A stretch of 64,000 nt of DNA from Gonapodya prolifera JEL478 (GCA_001574975.1 KQ965732.1:773923-837922), one strand, 5' to 3'; shown: positions 10,727 through 23,700, counted from the first letter of the stretch. The notes: generated from the sequence alone by a model not told the origin. Program-made: numbers and translations.

Positions 10727-13528
10727 ATGCGATCTCCTCTTTTCGCAGCGGCATGCATAGCCCTTGTCTCGCTGACAGCCCGGCCCATCATTGCTCAGTC
10801 CTTCACGATGGCACATCGGGTCTTGGTCCTCACAGTCAATTCTGGTACACCGCCTGAAGGTATGTTTGACAGAGTCAGACTGTCACATCTGTCAAAGCGA
10901 ACGAAATGATTGACTTTTAACTCTTATGCGAACCATTAGCTGGCATTGTACAAGCTCTCCAGTCATACGAGATCCCGTACGATCTTATCACCATCAACCA
11001 GACAGGCCTCGTAGGCAACCTTTCACTTATTGACACTTCAGCGAACGCGTTTCCCAAGTACAGGTACGCTGCGGACCAGCGCTCTCATGCAACCTCAATT
11101 GTCGGTTCCTGATGTTTTGTGCCTCCCGCAACGCAGTCTCATTGTCGTCGCCAGCGCCCAGCTCGCATACAACAATAGCGGTGCATTTACCAGTGCGCTC
11201 ACACCCGCACAGTGGGCCTACGTACGTTACCGCTTCAGAACGTTCATCAAGCATTTCGTTTCGATTGAGCCCATGTCTCATCTTTACAGCTCGAAGACTA
11301 CGAGGCAACGTACCGCGTTCGCCGAGTCTCCATGGACGACTATCCAGGCGCCGCCACAGGAACACAGGTCTACAACACAACGGTCGGAAAGACTGTCCTG
11401 AGCGTGCAGAACATCACTCTGAACGCAACATACGCCAGTGCCGCCGGGGTCCAACCAACAGCAGATGTAGATACCAACGGGTGGGTATTGCGTCTCGGTC
11501 TCTTTTACTGGAGTAACCCTGACTCGTTCAACTTTTCGAACTCTTCACCCCACACCAGTCTGTTCCACACTCCCGCCGTCGTCAGCGCGTCTCTCCCATC
11601 CACTATTTCGTCCGTCGCCCCCGTATTCTGGTACAACCCTTGCCCCCCCGAGTTCCCCGTCACGACCGTCGGGGCCGTGCACGTGACTTACTCCAACTAC
11701 CGCGAGCACATGGCCTTCTTCCTCGCGTTCGGGTCATGGTCCGCCACGTCGTCGCTGCTGAACCACGTCTGGCTGCAATGGGGCACGCGCGGGCTCTACC
11801 AAGGGTTCCGCAGGACGTATGCGCTGGGACAAGTCGACGACCTGTTCCTCAAGACGGAGACGGTCTTCAATTCAGCGCAGACGTATAGGGTCACTCCGGA
11901 GGATATGGCCAATCTTGCCGCCTGGCAAGCGAGCCTCAATCGCCGCCTGCCCCGCGGGTCTGCATTCCGGGTCGAGGTGGCCCTGAACGGGAACGGCATT
12001 CTCGAGGCGGCGGGGTCTGCCGACCTGATCAATATCAATACCGAGTCCACGGTTAACAAGACGTACGTGAAGCCTCTGGGCAGTGGGACGAACAGGTGGC
12101 CGTCGAGCTACACGAGCTCCTGGGTGACGAATTCGACTGGGTTGCTCAAGGACGCGCTGTTTGCGTGGTTTGTCCAAAAGTGAGTGGCGGAGGATGATGG
12201 CGTGCTCTGAAGATGGAACACTGGAGACTGAGCGCGATTTGCTTGTTCGTTGATTTTCAGCAAAACTGCCAACATGGCGCCATTCTCTTGGTTGTCGCAC
12301 ACGTGAGTCTGGTTCTTTTCACATTTCCCTTCAATTTTTCAACCTCGTAACTTGGTACCTCATCGCCCAGCTTCACACACGAAAACCTCGACGACGCCAC
12401 GCAATACGACGTCACTCAAGAAGTCACGCTGAACCAGAAGATGGCCACGGTCCTCGGTCTCACGGGCCAACCCTACTGGTCCTCCAACGGCATGGTGACG
12501 CCCGAGATTTCGGGCGTGTTCAACGGGGACGCATATACGGTATTGACGGCAAACAACATCACGACCATCGTGGGAGACAATTCGAGGTCCCAGTTGGTGC
12601 CCAGCGACATTTACGGGCTTTGGAGGTCCACCAGTGCGTCGTCGAATTATGTTGGGTATGCGGTGATTCCGAGACAACCTACGTGAGTTGCGGATGGCCG
12701 TCTGATCCAAACCTGTGGGACTGATTTTCTGCTCGTACCACACAGGGAGGTGTACTACGACTGCAGTACTGTGGCGGAAGACATTTACCTCTACAACAAC
12801 ATGTCAGTCGCCAACCTTTCTTTGCGAGCATTGCAATTTTTCACCGTCTTTTACAGGTACTTCAACACTTTCGGATATAACTCCACCTGGTCGCAAATTC
12901 TGTCACGGGAGCAGACAAGGCTCACCAGCATGCTCCTTAATCTCCGTCACGACCCCCACATGTGCGTTAATCTCACAACTTCGCCTTCCAAAATCAATTC
13001 TCACCACCCACTCCCTCCACACCACAGGTTCCACCAAGCCAACCTCCGCAACCACGATCTGGCTCGTGTGATAATTAACCGCATCAGTGGACGTTGGGGA
13101 CTGTACGAGCAGTGGTTCGAAACCGTGTTCGCGAGATACAACCAACTCGTCACTTGGCCCGTTGTCAGCTTGAAAATGGACGACCTTGCACAGTTCTATC
13201 GGTACGTGGTGTTTTTGCTCGACTCTACCGCCGTTACCTAATCCCAGAGCTCATCGCCACTAGTGAGAGGGAGGCCCGCACCACCTGCTCAATCTCGACT
13301 TCCTTCACGGTCAGCACGTACCAAGTCACCGGCGTCACCATCAGCACCAGCGGCGCATGCAAAGTTGGCATCACAATTCCCACCAATGTGACGTCCGTCA
13401 ACCCTGCCCACTCGTACGAGCAGCTTGGTAGCGACCCGCTCACGGTGTGGGTCCCCATGACGTCGGGCACTCCGGTCACGATTCCGGTGAATGCGGTGAA
13501 ATGGGGTGATAGACCCGTGGCGATGTAA
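10727..13528 (+). CDS. Secreted Agd3-like polysaccharide deacetylase
   Basis: The product is probably an extracellular deacetylase related to fungal Agd3, which deacetylates cell-wall or biofilm galactosaminogalactan. ATG 10727 begins a signal peptide (MRSPLFAAACIALVSLTA, cleaved near IIAQS). It is followed by a Rossmann-like N-terminal region, a beta-rich domain (exons 11332-12183, with a probable 81-nt intron at 11480-11560), and the catalytic part. The metal-site motif WLSHTFTHENLDD is split by an intron at 12301-12370. Further on come GLTGQPYWSSNGMVTPEISG and NNITTIVGDNSRSQL, both typical of this family. At least eight introns are present, and the stop is at 13526-13528. Many N-x-S/T sites fit secretion. 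The family is often labelled extracellular serine-rich protein in fungi. The substrate is inferred, and assignment is from remembered motifs, so the enzyme class is firmer than the substrate. Confidence 0.8.
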
Positions 13529-13669
13529 AGTGGTTATGTGGGGATCTTTAGTGCGACAGACAGTCTTGTACCATATTTTGTTACCTTTGGGGCGAGAGGA
13601 GTTGAAAGAAAAATGCTGCGCTACACTCTTTCTCCATCTCACACCCCGAATCCCGTCTCCTCCTCTTGA

Positions 13670-14818
13670 ATGACCCGTTTAACCGTTCCAGTGACATCCA
13701 TACCTGCCCCGCTGGCGCAACAGACGCAGGCGCCATGGACAGCGGCCGAGGGTGCCATGTCCCAAGAGCAGGTTGACCGCCCATGCTCAAAGCCTGGTGA
13801 TGCTCAAGACAACGGCAGCGTCGCGCCCTCATCCCAGGAAGCAGAACAGGCTCTTGCGGTGCGTGTAGCAGCTCCTATTTCAGTCCATTCCTTTCATCGT
13901 CAAATGACATCATGCGTTCTTTTCCTGCCTCCTGACCCCAAGGTTCTGCAAGGGGCGGTCGCTCGCTTGTTAGCAAAGCAGGCACGTAAAGCAGAAGCGA
14001 CGATTGGACAGACTGTGAGTGAGTCGTTTCCACTGCTTCCGCAACCGCATCGCGTCGCAGACTGGTTCTACTTCTTTCGACGGAAACACCAACAGCTCAC
14101 GTTCATCGCATCACTCTACATCCTTTTTGGCCAACCCCCACCAACAATCTCACCTACGGAAAAAAGGGCCTGGGAGGAGGACTATTCTCTCATAACAATC
14201 TGCGTGGTAAGTTGATTCCCACTGTCAAGACGAGCGTAGCCAGAGGAAATGAACCCTTCTGTATGCATCCTCTGGTGTCACATCTCGCAGGTGGAGCGCA
14301 AGAACGTTCTTTTCCGCCAGTATGGCCTACCTTCCTCAGACTCACTCACTCCAGGGACGCCTCACGATGACCAGTCTGACGCACTGCTTCTCGCAGTGGA
14401 GCCGCCCGCTCTTCCGGCGATGATGCAGATGATAGCAAACACTATGTCCCTGTTAGACGACCTTGTGTTGAAGATGGCAAGAAACAGGGAAAGGATGGCA
14501 CGTCATGCTGTGAGAACGTTTTCTTGTCCACAAAGCCGCATTTCTGAATCCAATGTTCTTTCTTTCTTTAAGGTTTTCGCTGTCGCATATTTGTACATCG
14601 TCGTCGGGCACGAACCGCCGGTCCCCTCAACTACAGAAAGGAAAGTCTTGGAAGACGATTACGGCGCCATGACGGCTTGGATGTTCGGTAGCCAACTGTC
14701 ACTACCGTATTCAGCTCGGCGTTCTTTTTTACCCTCCTTTCCACAACAGACTGAGCAAATCAATGCTCTCTTCAGCTTCCATGGCCTCTCTTTACTTTGC
14801 CGCCGGACTCTTACGTGA
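13670..14818 (+). CDS. Unknown protein with internally duplicated module
   Basis: I do not recognise a family. The frame opens at ATG 13670 with a polar Gln/Pro-rich leader of about 60 residues and runs, with or without an in-frame 84-nt intron, to 14209. It then joins 14291 onward through a GTAAGT..CGCAG intron, and again through GTGAGA..TTTAAG (about 14511-14573). Two copies of one module can be seen: LYILFGQPPPTISPTEKR then AWEEDYSLITICV and NVLFRQYGLPSS; and LYIVVGHEPPVPSTTERK then VLEDDYGAMTAWM and NALFSFHGLSLL. Each copy starts with an aromatic, hydrophobic stretch that may be membrane-associated or buried. The last junction near 14690-14750 is uncertain. The preserved duplication supports real coding. 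Confidence 0.6.
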
Positions 14819-15132
14819 CGACCACCCCAACTGCTGCCCCCACCAGTCTTCTCCCCCTTCCCCTTGCCCCAAACCTTTCTAGCTTCGGTGACAATGGGAA
14901 CTGGCAAGGGGGTTCCGGTGTAAGGGTACAACGCAATGACTTAGAGTGATTGAAGGAGACCAAAAAAAACATTGAAAAAAAACATTGAATGCCACAGCTT
15001 TTTCGTGCAAGGTCCCACTCACCCAAAGTCGCTTCACCAGCATCTTCGCCTGCTGAAGTAATTTTGGACTGGTAGAGTCTCCGCACTCCCAACCTATAGT
15101 CCGAATTCAGATTCCGGTGGAACCATCCCGCA
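14819..15132. promoter_or_regulatory. RPL5 upstream region with A-tract repeat
   Basis: This lies between the unknown gene and RPL5. It holds two back-to-back copies of an A-tract ending in CATTGAA at about 14962-14990, and no gene. It is the probable promoter and 5' UTR of RPL5. Confidence 0.4.
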
Positions 15133-16565
15133 ATGGTGAGCGCAATCGATGGATGGATGCCTTTTTCGGTGTGCTCACCCCTCTCTTCCCAACCCAACGA
15201 ACACTCCAGCCTTTCGTGAAAGTCGTTAAGAACAAAGCTTACTTCAAGCGGTACCAGGTCAAGTACCGGAGAAGGCGCGGTGAGTGTTCTTCTGGAGTAG
15301 CCGACGCATCGTGGAAGGGAGTCGCGTTGACGTTGGACGTTACGGCATCGTTGGTCGCTCGGATTTCGAAGCCAAATGAAAATGACGCCAACATGACTCC
15401 CCTCCATGGAAGTGCAGGATTCGAATGGAGCTGTGTTGCCTAGGACTGCCTGGATTCCACAGATGGTGCAAGGATCCACACTCGACGATTGATTTTTCGA
15501 TCAACTCTCTTCATACAGAGGGTAAGACCGATTACTACGCCCGCCAGCGTCTCGTCGTCCAGGCCAAGAACAAGTACAACTCGCCCAAGTACCGTCTGGT
15601 TGTCCGTTTCACCAACCGTGACACCATCGTTCAGGTTATCTACGCCAAGATCGAGGTTCGTTCGTCGTCGAACTGTTTCTGCCACTGTTTCCAACTTACC
15701 CTTGACTTGTTTCGCAATGTTAGGGCGACTACGTTCTCTGCTCCGCCTACAGTCATGAGCTCGAGAAGTACGGCATCACTTTCGGTCTCACCAACTGGTC
15801 TGCTGGTACGTTTATCATTCATCCTCGAGCTATGCGTTTTCAAAATCAATTAATCGACTTAATATTGACTCCCAGCCTACGCCACTGGTCTTCTGTGCGC
15901 CCGCCGTCTGCTCAAGAAGCTCGGCCTCGACACCGACTACATCGGCCAGGAGAAGCCCACCGGCGAGCACTTCCAGGTTGAGGAGAACGGTGACAAGCGC
16001 CCCTTCCAATGCTTCCTCGATGTCGGTCTTGCCCGCACCACCAGCGGATCCCGTGTGTTCGCTGCCATGAAGGGCGCCGCCGACGGTGGTCTCCTCATCC
16101 CCCACTCCGAGTCCCGTTTCCCCGGATACGACAGGGAGGCGAAGAAGCTCGACGCTGAGATGCTCAAGAAGTACATCTACGGAGGCCACGTGAAGGAGTA
16201 CATGGAGTACCTCGAGGAGGAAGACGAGGAGGCGTACAAGAAGCAGTTCGCCAAGTACATTGAGAACGACGTCGGCCCTGACGATCTCGAGGAGCTGTAC
16301 AACGACGCCCACGCCAAAATCCGCGAGGACCCCGACCCCGTCCTCAAGGACAAAAAGGAGCTCACGGAGGAGGAGAAGAACAAGCTCAAGAAGTTCAAGC
16401 AGAAGCGGAAGAACCTCAAGGAGAGGAACGACACCGTCAGGCAGAAGTGGGTTGGCGTCCAGTTCGAGCGACGCGTGTATAGATTCATTGACCGCTCTTT
16501 CCATTCGTGTGTTTGCCATTTGCAGGAAGGAGGCCTTCGAGCGCAAACTCGCTGGAGACGAATAA
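15133..16565 (+). CDS. RPL5: 60S ribosomal protein L5 (uL18)
   Basis: This is a large-subunit ribosomal protein that binds 5S rRNA and delivers it with uL5 to the pre-60S particle. Six exons add up exactly to 300 residues: 15133-15135, 15210-15279, 15519-15655, 15724-15805, 15876-16446 and 16526-16565. The first exon is only the ATG; the intron begins at the next base, giving [17 protein letters not shown] after splicing. Hallmarks are [69 protein letters not shown] and the basic tail ending [12 protein letters not shown]. Length and sequence match the eukaryotic family closely. The multiple introns near the 5' end are usual for fungal ribosomal protein genes. Confidence 0.98.
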
Positions 16566-16902
16566 ACGTCTCGCTTGCAGCTCGGGAGGCCCACGGCGGT
16601 GGACGTGTGGTGGGAGGTCTAGTTATCCAGGCGCGCGTTTTGTACCAAGTTGGGAGCGTCTTTTCGCTTGGCACAGAAGGCGGCTCGGTTGCAAATATGA
16701 AAACTGTAATCAAACTCTCGGTTCGGAGGACAGTCCCTCCAAAGTGCCCTTCGGCAGCCGCCCCGCTCCTTAGGTAATTTCGCGCTGAATCGGGCTACTA
16801 TTTCACAGTTTTACGGTCTGCATAGTTCCACGGCGTATCCACACGATGGGTGACTGTGGAGGTGACAAAGCCGAACAATTGCCTGGTGGGTTATTTTTCA
16901 AC
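16566..16902. other. Intergenic region, no gene seen
   Basis: This spans the RPL5 3' side to the ECHDC3-like start. I see nothing beyond probable 3' UTR and promoter sequence. The in-frame ATG at 16846 extends the next gene by 19 residues but is a poorer targeting-peptide start than 16903. Confidence 0.4.
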
Positions 16903-18435
16903 ATGATGATGTCCTCGCCCGCACGCCCCATCCGACCTCTGCTACGAACGATTCGCCCCTCCCGGACACTGCGACCTCGCTCCTTTTCCATCGCAGCTGC
17001 CCCTGCAAGATCGCATGCCGAGGGACCGGGACCGTCGCCAAAGGACGGAGTGTGGCACGTGCGCATCTCGAATGTGCGAAAGCGAGGAGCGCTGAGTCTT
17101 GCAGTGCTGGAGAGTCTTGAAAATCAGCTGCTGGAGGTGGGCTGCGGTCTGTGCGGTGTCGCTACTAATTGACAATGTCGGAACCAAATACAGATCAACC
17201 CGGGGTGGAGCTACAATCCAGACTGGATCGATTTGAATGACGTGGAGGGCTCACTGTCGGCAGACCGCGGAGTCAACAAGAAGGTGAAGGCGGTCATCCT
17301 GTCCAGCGAGGGGGACGTGTTCTCAAGCGGGGTGAGTCATGGCGAGGAGGGGGGTCCCGCTGTACCATGGAGAGCGCAGCGTGCTGACCCAATCCATTTT
17401 AATGGTAGCACGATTTAAAGGAGATGGCGTAAGTGTCGCGATGATGAGCAGACCTCGTGAACCCATAGCGACCGCGAATTATTCAGAACACATGATCGTT
17501 CTCTTATCGAGGCCGTGTTTGCGAAATGTACAGACGTTATGCTCCTCCTGCGGAGGCTCCCTCAACCAGTCATCGCCCAGGTGCGACGAGGCTATCAACA
17601 ATCACTTGACGGGATGATGAAAAGCTCATTCGAGAACCCTTCCTCCAGGTCCAGGGCCTCACCACTGCCGCGGGTACTCAACTTGTTGCGCAGTGTGACC
17701 AAGCCGTCGCGAGGTATGACGACGCATCTGCCTTTGTGACCCACGCAATGTGAACTTTACTTCCCACAGTGATCGCGCAACATTTGCAACTCCTGGCATC
17801 TCCATAGGCCTGTTCTGCACGACTCCTTCCGTCCCGCTGGCCCGACCACTAGCCTTGCCCTCCAAGCAAAGCCTCCGCATGCTTTACACCGGTGACCAAG
17901 TCAGACCCGTCTTTGCTTCCCTTGAAGTCACTCTGATTTCGCTGACCACCCATCCAATTGCTCTCGTTCTCGCAGCTCTCTGCCGCCGACGCCCTGACTC
18001 ACGGCCTAGTGTCCCACGTCGTTCCTCACGACGAGGTACAGTTACCGTCTCAGTTTTGGGGTTGGATAGATACCATCCCAAGACACCTTACATGACCTTT
18101 TCGCACACACTTTCGTGACCATAGGTTCGCGACTACACCCAAGAGCTCGCGGCCTCGATTGCCCGTCGTTCCTTCCGGACCCTGGTGCTGGGCAAGTGGG
18201 CTTTCCACCGGCATTCCGAAATGCCGACGATTGAGGAGAGTTACAGGTAAGATGAGACTTTTGAAGCGGGATTATGCATCTGACCGATGCCGACTTTTTC
18301 TTTCGACCATTTCCGTGTTCCGTGTTTTGCAAAAGGTTCGGGGAGAAGGTCATGGTTGCGAATATGATGCTCGGCGATGCGAAAATGGGTGTAGATGCAT
18401 TTCTGGCGAAGAAACCACAACCCGACTGGGAGTAG
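16903..18435 (+). CDS. ECHDC3: Mitochondrial enoyl-CoA hydratase-family protein, ECHDC3-like
   Basis: This is a crotonase-fold protein of the ECHDC3 group, likely mitochondrial. The chosen start at 16903 gives an Arg/Ser-rich leader ([18 protein letters not shown]), a good matrix-targeting peptide. Crotonase landmarks run in order across exons: [100 protein letters not shown] and the tail [11 protein letters not shown]. The FSSGHDLKE signature and LFC(S/T)TP are those of ECHDC3 rather than classical hydratase. The usual catalytic glutamates of the hydratases are not evident, as in ECHDC3. About eight short introns are needed. It is convergent with the aminotransferase gene. Confidence 0.9.
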
Positions 18436-18756
18436 ACTGCTACTTGTTTTCTATTTATGTTAACTCGTTTGTCAAGGATGAGAAGTTCTACTTTCGATAC
18501 AGCAGATCAAAACGTTTGTCGCGAGAGCATGAATCACTGCGTCATGTTCCGCTGGGGAGCAGAAGTGAAACACCGCCAATTTGTGGGTATTGGGAGAAGC
18601 GCATTTGGTGGAGAGGTAGCACGATGAACGCGGAGTGGGCTGTGGTGCTGTCGGTGTGAGAGTGCAGCAAGGTTGGCATCAAGATTGCGTGAGAGATTCG
18701 AAGGAGCGGGCAGCAGCAGAGTAGAGCTTTGTGTACGTATTCCTTTCCTTCATAAT
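18436..18756. other. Convergent intergenic region
   Basis: This contains the 3' ends of two convergent genes. No further gene or strong repeat is seen. Confidence 0.4.
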
Positions 18757-20562
18757 CTATTCTTGTACAGAAGCAACAGTATCCTCGCCATGCTCTCCAA
18801 CTACAACGCGAATCTTGCCCTCCTTCGCCTCCTTGACGATTTCTCCTAATCGCCGCAAACCTTCTCTCATATTCGCCTCTGTTGCCATGGAGAAAGAAGC
18901 GCGGACATGGAGCGATGGCCGTCCATCGAAATAGCACGCCGATCCGGGGACAAAGAGAACCTTTTTCACGGGGGCACCGTATGTTAGAAGAAGAGGTTGT
19001 GTTGACGGCGTTGATGGAGGGAGGTTTAGTTGTACCCAGGCAAACATTCCTGATCAAAAAGCAATTCAAGGGTCGAAGGTGGAGCTGGGACCATTGACGT
19101 TCGTTAAAATCACCTGCTTGGGGCTCTTCCATGAAGCCAAGTCCCTTATCCTCCAGCTCCTCCTTGCAAGCCTTGTAAAACCACTTGCCCCTCTCCGCGT
19201 ACATTTTCCAGACCCACTCGACGTGTGCATCAAAGCCCTCGTAGCCCCACTTCTTGAAGAGCGTCCACGTCAGTGCTTGGGCGATGCCGGATGCATGCTG
19301 ATTGCTGCAAGCCTGGTGGTACTCTGGTGTTGGAATAAGAAGAGGGAATGGAAATAATTATCAGCGATTGCGATTCGAACGAAATTATGCTCACCAAGTT
19401 GGGAAATGAGAGCTGGTGATGCCGTCACCCATCCCACGCGAATACCTACAGATGGAGATCTTCATCGCAAGGGACAAAGTTGCTCGTGGGAGCTATGAAC
19501 TGACCAGCTGAGACGATCTTTGCAAGCGAGTCCATTCGCACAACACGAGCATCAACATCCATTGAAAGGAAAGAAGGGATTCGATGGGTACTGGTGAACT
19601 GCAAGTAGTAGTATGGATCATCTGGTGATGAAAGGTGAGCAGCGAGCAACGTCTTTGAGATCGCGAATGTTCCTACGAAGCGGTACGTCGACGCACCTTC
19701 CACAATGAGAAAGTCCCATTTTTGTGCCAAAGCATACACCTCCAGCTTCCGTTCCAACGTCATGTTCACCCCGCTGGGATTTTGCCCGCAAGGTACCACA
19801 TAGAGCACCCGAGGTCGCCGTTTCCCCTTGTTCCGCTCATCTGTTTCCCAGTTTTGAAAGGTGCGATCAATCTCTTCAGGAACAAGACCGTCGCGGTCGA
19901 TGGATATAGGAACGTAATGCAGTGACAGGGGCTGCAGGATATTGAGCGTCGCGGGATAGGTTGGTTGCTCAATGAGAATGCTGTCCTCTTCATCCAGGAG
20001 CATTTCTAGAGTCTTTTTACGAGAGGACGTCAGGTAGTTGTGCGAGGAGAGGTGCTTCAAAAGAGATCACCTTCGCGAGCCCGTCTTGGCTCGCACCAGC
20101 GATGAGAAGATCAAACGCCCCAGGAGGGGAATGGTCACGCTTCATCAACCCCTTGAACCAATTGTTGAGCTCTGTGGCTCCTTTTGGGTTGCCATACTGC
20201 AATCCCCTCAAAAGATCGGTTTGTTCGACGTGGAGCGTTTCCGAGCCACCGCCTTCGGTTTCGATTTCGAACGATAACGATTTAAAGGGGAAAGAGTCGG
20301 GATGCGGAAGGCCACCACCGAGAGAAATAATATCGGAGCGTCCGATGTAGGGTTGAATGACCGCAATCGTTGCCACCTGCGGATGTGAAATCGTTGCAGA
20401 GTGGAGGAGACGGCCAACCATTGGTCGATAATTCCCGGGAAAAGCAGAGATACACGTCAAGAGCAAATGCATATGCAACAGTTTTAAGCGACGGTGACTG
20501 ACCGGCCCACGGCGACGAGAGCGACTCGATAAATACGGTGTGTAGTCAGCGATCGGAGCCAT
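18757..20562 (-). CDS. PLP aminotransferase, 2-aminoadipate/kynurenine (Aro8-like) type
   Basis: This is a class I/II pyridoxal-phosphate aminotransferase of the alpha-aminoadipate/aromatic group, likely cytosolic or mitochondrial. ATG 20562 gives MAPIADYTPYLSSRSRRRGP; after an intron the protein continues VIQPYIGRSDIISLGGGLPH, QYGNPKGATELNNWF, LLIAGASQDGLAK, PTYPATLNILQPL, VLYVVPCGQNPSGVNM. The cofactor-lysine motif is DSLAKIVSAG, joined by an intron to RVGWVTASPALISQ. The C-terminal domain reads GSACYFDGRPSLHVRASFS, ending EDTVASVQE at 18757. The G-x-P-x-P, QNPSG and SxxKIxSAG motifs place it with Aro8, LysN and KAT2. The Lys is conserved, so an active enzyme is expected. The substrate cannot be settled from sequence. 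At least five introns are present. Confidence 0.9.
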
Positions 20563-20753
20563 TCCAGACGTCAGCGTTGGCGATGGCGGTGTAAAAAAGC
20601 GATTGAATCAAGTTGATGGGCACGCGGTGTCCGGGACCGGTGAGACAGTCTTTCAAGAGGTACGGACACCGGATAAACTCCTTACTGAGGTCACGAGGAA
20701 GAAAGTCCGGTCCAATCTTTCCATTTTATTGATTGGAACGTTACGTTGGAACG

Positions 20754-23700
20754 ATGAGCCAGCTGCCTTTTCACACATTTGAGTACGTAGAGGACGAGGA
20801 TGGCGACAACACCACGGATCACGCGATGGGAATGGAGGGAGTGCAAAACATGGCTCACATGGAGGCAACGGCAGGACATCCAGCGCCTTTTCATCAACTT
20901 CAGGCCGTGCAGACGTCAAATAATGGGCTTAGCTCTCAAATGGCGATGGGTCAGCTTGGTGGATTCGCCGTGGGCCCCAGTGGAACGGCGTTTCATTCCC
21001 AGTACCAGACAGGATCTTTTCTCGTCTCGCAAGGATCTTATGGCTTCGGTGGTTTGGCGGCCGGATTCGATGGACTGGCTGGCTACGGGGGCCATCTTGC
21101 TGGGGGTGGTGCGGCGGGACAAGCAGACTTTGACAATGGACGGGATGCTGACCTCGACGCCGAGGATCTCGAGGCCGCAGAATTGGACGATGATGAAGCC
21201 GCAGAGGAGAATGAAGAGGCTCTTGGCGATCAGTATCAGTCTATGGCAGGCGGTGCTGGTAGCAGTGGGGTTGGAGGTCACCCAGATGTGAAAGTCGCTA
21301 CAGTGTCTAATGACGTCGATAATGAAGGTGGCGATGAAAATGATGATGAAGACGAGCCAATACCACAGTTTCTTGCGTGAGTAGCGTTGAGGGGGGTGGA
21401 CGGCGGGGTGGGGAGGGGAGAGGAGGGGAGGGGGGGGCGATATTCTCGTTATAGGAAGAGATGCACCATGGATGGACCCAGTGGAGTCGTGGAACGTCCG
21501 GCGATGAGTCTCGTATGTGCGACTACCAGGTACTTGCTGAGAGGAGCACGAGAAGTGGACTCCCCAGGCGCACACAACACAAGCGCAGTTCGTCTCAGAA
21601 AATCACGAAACGTGTTCATACTTTCCGTAGCCCAACTTGATTAACCTTTACCACCACCGTCATGCCTTTAGAGGCTACCTCTCTACTGCCACGAATATTT
21701 TGCACACAACTCCGGATGCGCTGCTCAACCTTCTCCGCCCCCGCCAAGCATCACAGTCTCTCGCAGGGTTCTCCCGCCGCGGACCTCCAGCGTCTCTATC
21801 CATCCGTCCCGCAACAGGCACGTCTTCAGCTGGGGCACCTGAACAGTTGGATGACATGACAGGGTTGGAGGCTGTTTTTCTTGTCAGGGAGGATGGCTTT
21901 GCAGGAAGGAGACAGGCGAGGCGTCTTCTGAAGGAGAGGAAGAGGAGAAGGGCGAGGAAGACGGGGAAGGTACGTGTATTCACGTCGTGAATCTTGCGCA
22001 GGGTCTTACGGACTGTTGTGTTTGCCACCTCCCCACTCACAATTGTCTTTATCACCCTTCAGTACATCGCGCCCGCTCGAGAGCTCCCCGCCCGTTTGAA
22101 GAATCTATTCGGAGAAGCCACCCTAGATTGGATGACCGGCAACCCTACGAGAGCCATCTCAAAGCTCCTTGAGATTATCGCCGCAGAACCTTCGTCCTCT
22201 GAAACGTGGCACCTACTCGCTGAGATCACAGAAGAACAAGGACGTCAAGAGGAGGCGGCGAATCATTGGATCTGTGCTGGAATAACAGGGGATGATGAGG
22301 CTTGGAAACATGGAGGAGATTTGTCCCGGTGGGTGAGAGTATCTCGCTTTGTTCGATAAGAAATGTTTATGCGAAGTGCATATTCCTTCTTGGGGGTGAC
22401 ACTGTGGGATTTCGCGATGGTCCCTCAGGTCTCTCGGGAAGTTGGATGAAGCTGTCTTCTGTTACACAAAGGCAGTGCGCCTCAGCAGGTCCGAGACGGA
22501 AGCACTTCGGAAACGTGCTGAGATTTATAAAGAAAAGGGCGAGATTAAAAAGGTGCGGAACTGGCCTCTCTTCGAATCAATTCCTAAGCTGAAGGAGTCC
22601 ACAAATCACAGGAAATATCGACCCTCAATCTCCTTCTCCGCCGTGACCCCTCAAACTCGCTTGCTCTTCGTACCCTCGCAGAAGCTTCTCTTCGCTCCCC
22701 CCAACCCGCTCGCTGTCTTGCCCACTTTGATGCGGCATTCCAACTCGATTTCGAGGACGAGCGCGTCGGAGTTCTTTTCGCCGACCCTCTCGACCACATG
22801 CGTGAAGATATGACAAGATTTCGTGCGCGACGCGTCGGGTACGAGGAGCTGGACGCACTTGCTGGAGTGTACATCGCTGTTGGAGAATACGAGAAATGTT
22901 TAGAAGTGATGAAAAGGGTCGTTCGCGTAATTCAAGGGAGGATGGACGAATCGGAATGGTGGGACGCCGATGGGCGTGGTGATTACGACATGGAGTTCAA
23001 TGAAGGTGCTTATGCGGCCCCAGGCACAGAGGGCAGGATTCGACAACTCACCTTGGCGTTGAGAGTAAGATTTGGGGTTTGCAGACTCATGCTGGATGAT
23101 GGAGAGCTTGCAAAGGTGAGCATAAAGGTACTTAGAGATGAACCGAATGTTCACTCGTTTATCGTTCCAAAGCATCATTTCGCGCATCTGTATTCTGTCC
23201 CACGCACCGCAGAGATGGTGCCACTATATCTATCTGTTGCAGACGGTTATATCTCGAAGAGGCTTTATGCCACTGCCGTGGCGATCTTGGAGAGGCTGGG
23301 AGAAGGCCCAGATATCGGTGTGGAGGTGTGGAGACGATGTGCTCGATGCACTATAGAAATGAATGAATTGAAGCGGACGGTCGGTTACTTGAACGCAGGT
23401 GATATTTCTGCCACAAAGCTGATGTTTAACGTGACTCTAGCCATCCCTCACCCGGATTCTCTTCGGCAGTTTTGTGCGACCATCCCGATGACACTGAAAG
23501 TAAAGTACAGCTTGTTGAGTGCTACCACGAGCTTGGAAAGGCCGACGTCGCCATGAAACTTCTGACAGAGTGTAAGTTGGAGCTCAATTTCTAATGTTTG
23601 ATATTCGGGTTGAAACCTTTTATTTTTAGTGCAAATTGCCGAAGAAAAAGCCCGTGCCGCCCGACTCGCGGCTGGGGAAACCCAGTCCCGACAAAAGCCC

